Below, in pieces: positions 6,363 to 7,130 of a DNA stretch of 7,130 bases. The notes beneath the pieces were generated by a model. That model saw only the letters and a program-made list of their open reading frames with translations. It was not told where the DNA came from and did no database searches. The stretch covers positions 1-7,130 of the forward strand of contig CALBZH010000225.1 of the NCBI GenBank assembly GCA_937889795.1. The letters run 5' to 3'. The translations under genes and the position numbers were made by a program. Position 1 is the first letter of the stretch. Each line of letters begins with the position of its first letter. This DNA is from an uncultured Syntrophobacteraceae bacterium (GTDB taxonomy: Bacteria > Desulfobacterota > Syntrophobacteria > Syntrophobacterales > Syntrophobacteraceae).

Positions 6363-7033
6363 CATCGAAGCACGACAGTCTTGGTTTTACAATGCTCGAG
6401 CTGGTTTTGGCGTTGCTGATTTCCTCGCTGGTCATGGGCATCCTCTCGGTTGCGCTTGGGTTTTCTCTGCGCGTTTGGGAGCGTCAGTATGACCGGAAGA
6501 CGAGCGACATGCCCGCGCTGATTGACCTCTTGAAGTGGCAGCTCGCCAGCATGAACCCGGTACCGGTACGGGCCGAGATGGAGTCTCGGATTGTGTTTCA
6601 GGGGAAGGAGCATGCCCTGACCTTTGCAACGGATGTTTCGGTTCGCGCTCTTTCGCATGGCGTTCCCGTCGTAGCTCGCTATGTGTTCAAACCGTCGGAA
6701 AAACTCCTCTATTATGCTGAAATCCCTTTCGATCCCTACCATCCCGAGCCCATCGAGCAGTTCATGAAGCTCGAGCCGGGCAAGAAGAAATCATGGCCAG
6801 AGCTCTACGCTACCGAAGCGCTTCAGGTTGCATTCTTTTTCGCGGGTGGCGAAGGGGCGTTGGAGAAGCAGTGGAACGACGAAAAAGAGATCCCGGCAGT
6901 GGTCGGGGTGCGCTGGAGTGATCGAGAAGGAGAGAAAAGGACTGCTGTGATCGTCCCGAACTCGTTTTTTCCTCGGGACTTGGAACAGGAAGCAGGCCAG
7001 AAGCTTGTCGGCGGAAAGCGTAAAGGTCAATGA
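6359..7033 (+). CDS. gspJ: Minor pseudopilin GspJ
   Basis: The 224-residue pseudopilin has a short leader (MTSKHDSLG), peptidase site G9|F10, TMLE with Glu at +5 and a helix to about residue 30. Its size and position between gspI and gspK, plus the larger beta-rich body with the final VGVRWSD and VIVPNSFFP strands, support GspJ, which forms the pseudopilus tip complex with GspI and GspK. GGAG (6350-6353) lies 5 nt before the ATG. Both ends overlap neighbours by ATGA junctions, suggesting coupled translation and matched amounts of I, J and K. The C-terminus ends in a basic, flexible tail (VGGKRKGQ). No defect is seen. Confidence 0.87.
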   Translation: MTSKHDSLGFTMLELVLALLISSLVMGILSVALGFSLRVWERQYDRKTSDMPALIDLLKWQLASMNPVPVRAEMESRIVFQGKEHALTFATDVSVRALSHGVPVVARYVFKPSEKLLYYAEIPFDPYHPEPIEQFMKLEPGKKKSWPELYATEALQVAFFFAGGEGALEKQWNDEKEIPAVVGVRWSDREGEKRTAVIVPNSFFPRDLEQEAGQKLVGGKRKGQ

Positions 7034-7130
7034 AGAAGGAAGACGGCGTCATTGTCGTCGCGGTTCTATGGGTTTGCGCTCTGATCATGTGGTTTGCCAT
7101 GCAAATTGGCGCTGAAACCCGTCTTCAGGG
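7030..7130 (+). CDS. gspK: Minor pseudopilin GspK, N-terminal fragment (cut by window edge)
   Basis: Only the first 33 codons are visible. The start overlaps the gspJ stop as ATGA, with AAAGG 3 nt upstream. The leader MKKEDG is followed by a hydrophobic helix (VIVVAVLWVCALIMWFAM) and then GAETRLQ. This matches the GspK start pattern: the usual Glu at +5 is absent (Ala here), as is typical of GspK, and the helix ends before an E-T-R motif. In the family GspK caps the tip of the pseudopilus. The missing body, including the large alpha domain, lies beyond the right edge. Confidence 0.82.
   Translation, partial: MKKEDGVIVVAVLWVCALIMWFAMQIGAETRLQ

Noticed and set aside
1..7130. CRISPR arrays, tRNA or rRNA genes, insertion sequences, attachment sites
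   Set aside because: None found: no regularly spaced short repeats, no cloverleaf-like sequence, no transposase or terminal inverted repeats seen on reading.

Overview
The window is a bacterial chromosomal segment of fairly high GC (high fifties percent by eye). It carries the front part of a type II secretion system (T2SS) cluster. The mix of a GspE/F/H/I/J/K assembly with a neighbouring InlB-repeat, PKD and CARDB surface protein resembles deltaproteobacterial (Desulfobacterota, Syntrophobacter-like) genomes. That taxonomic guess is an inference from protein style only; no marker gene is present.

Layout. Positions 1-1310 (+) hold the 3' part of a large modular extracellular protein: the end of a divergent InlB-type repeat, three PKD-like domains and a C-terminal CARDB domain. 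Positions 1311-1583 separate two convergent genes and contain a strong 15-bp hairpin (1381-1414) that should stop transcription from both sides. Positions 1584-2276 (-) encode a small exported protein whose middle resembles the periplasmic HR domain of GspC. It has a cleavable-looking signal peptide, a Pro/Gly/Gln-rich tail and an acidic C-terminus, and no PDZ domain. A divergent intergenic region (2277-2463) carries a good sigma70-like promoter for the minus-strand gene and weaker candidates for the plus-strand operon.

From 2464 to the right edge (+) runs a tightly packed T2SS operon: gspE (cytoplasmic ATPase), gspF (inner-membrane platform), gspH, gspI and gspJ (minor pseudopilins), and the start of gspK (tip pseudopilin, cut by the window edge). 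The gspH/gspI, gspI/gspJ and gspJ/gspK junctions are close or overlapping, which points to translational coupling.

How they work together: GspE hydrolyses ATP against the GspF platform to extend a periplasmic pseudopilus whose tip is built of GspH/I/J/K. The GspC-like protein, encoded divergently, would be expected to link the inner-membrane machine to the outer-membrane secretin. The PKD/CARDB protein is a plausible secreted or surface client, but nothing in the sequence proves this. Notably absent from the visible order are gspG (major pseudopilin, normally between gspF and gspH) and gspD (secretin). I see no clearly novel system here; the more unusual points are the atypical GspC-like protein and the missing gspG.
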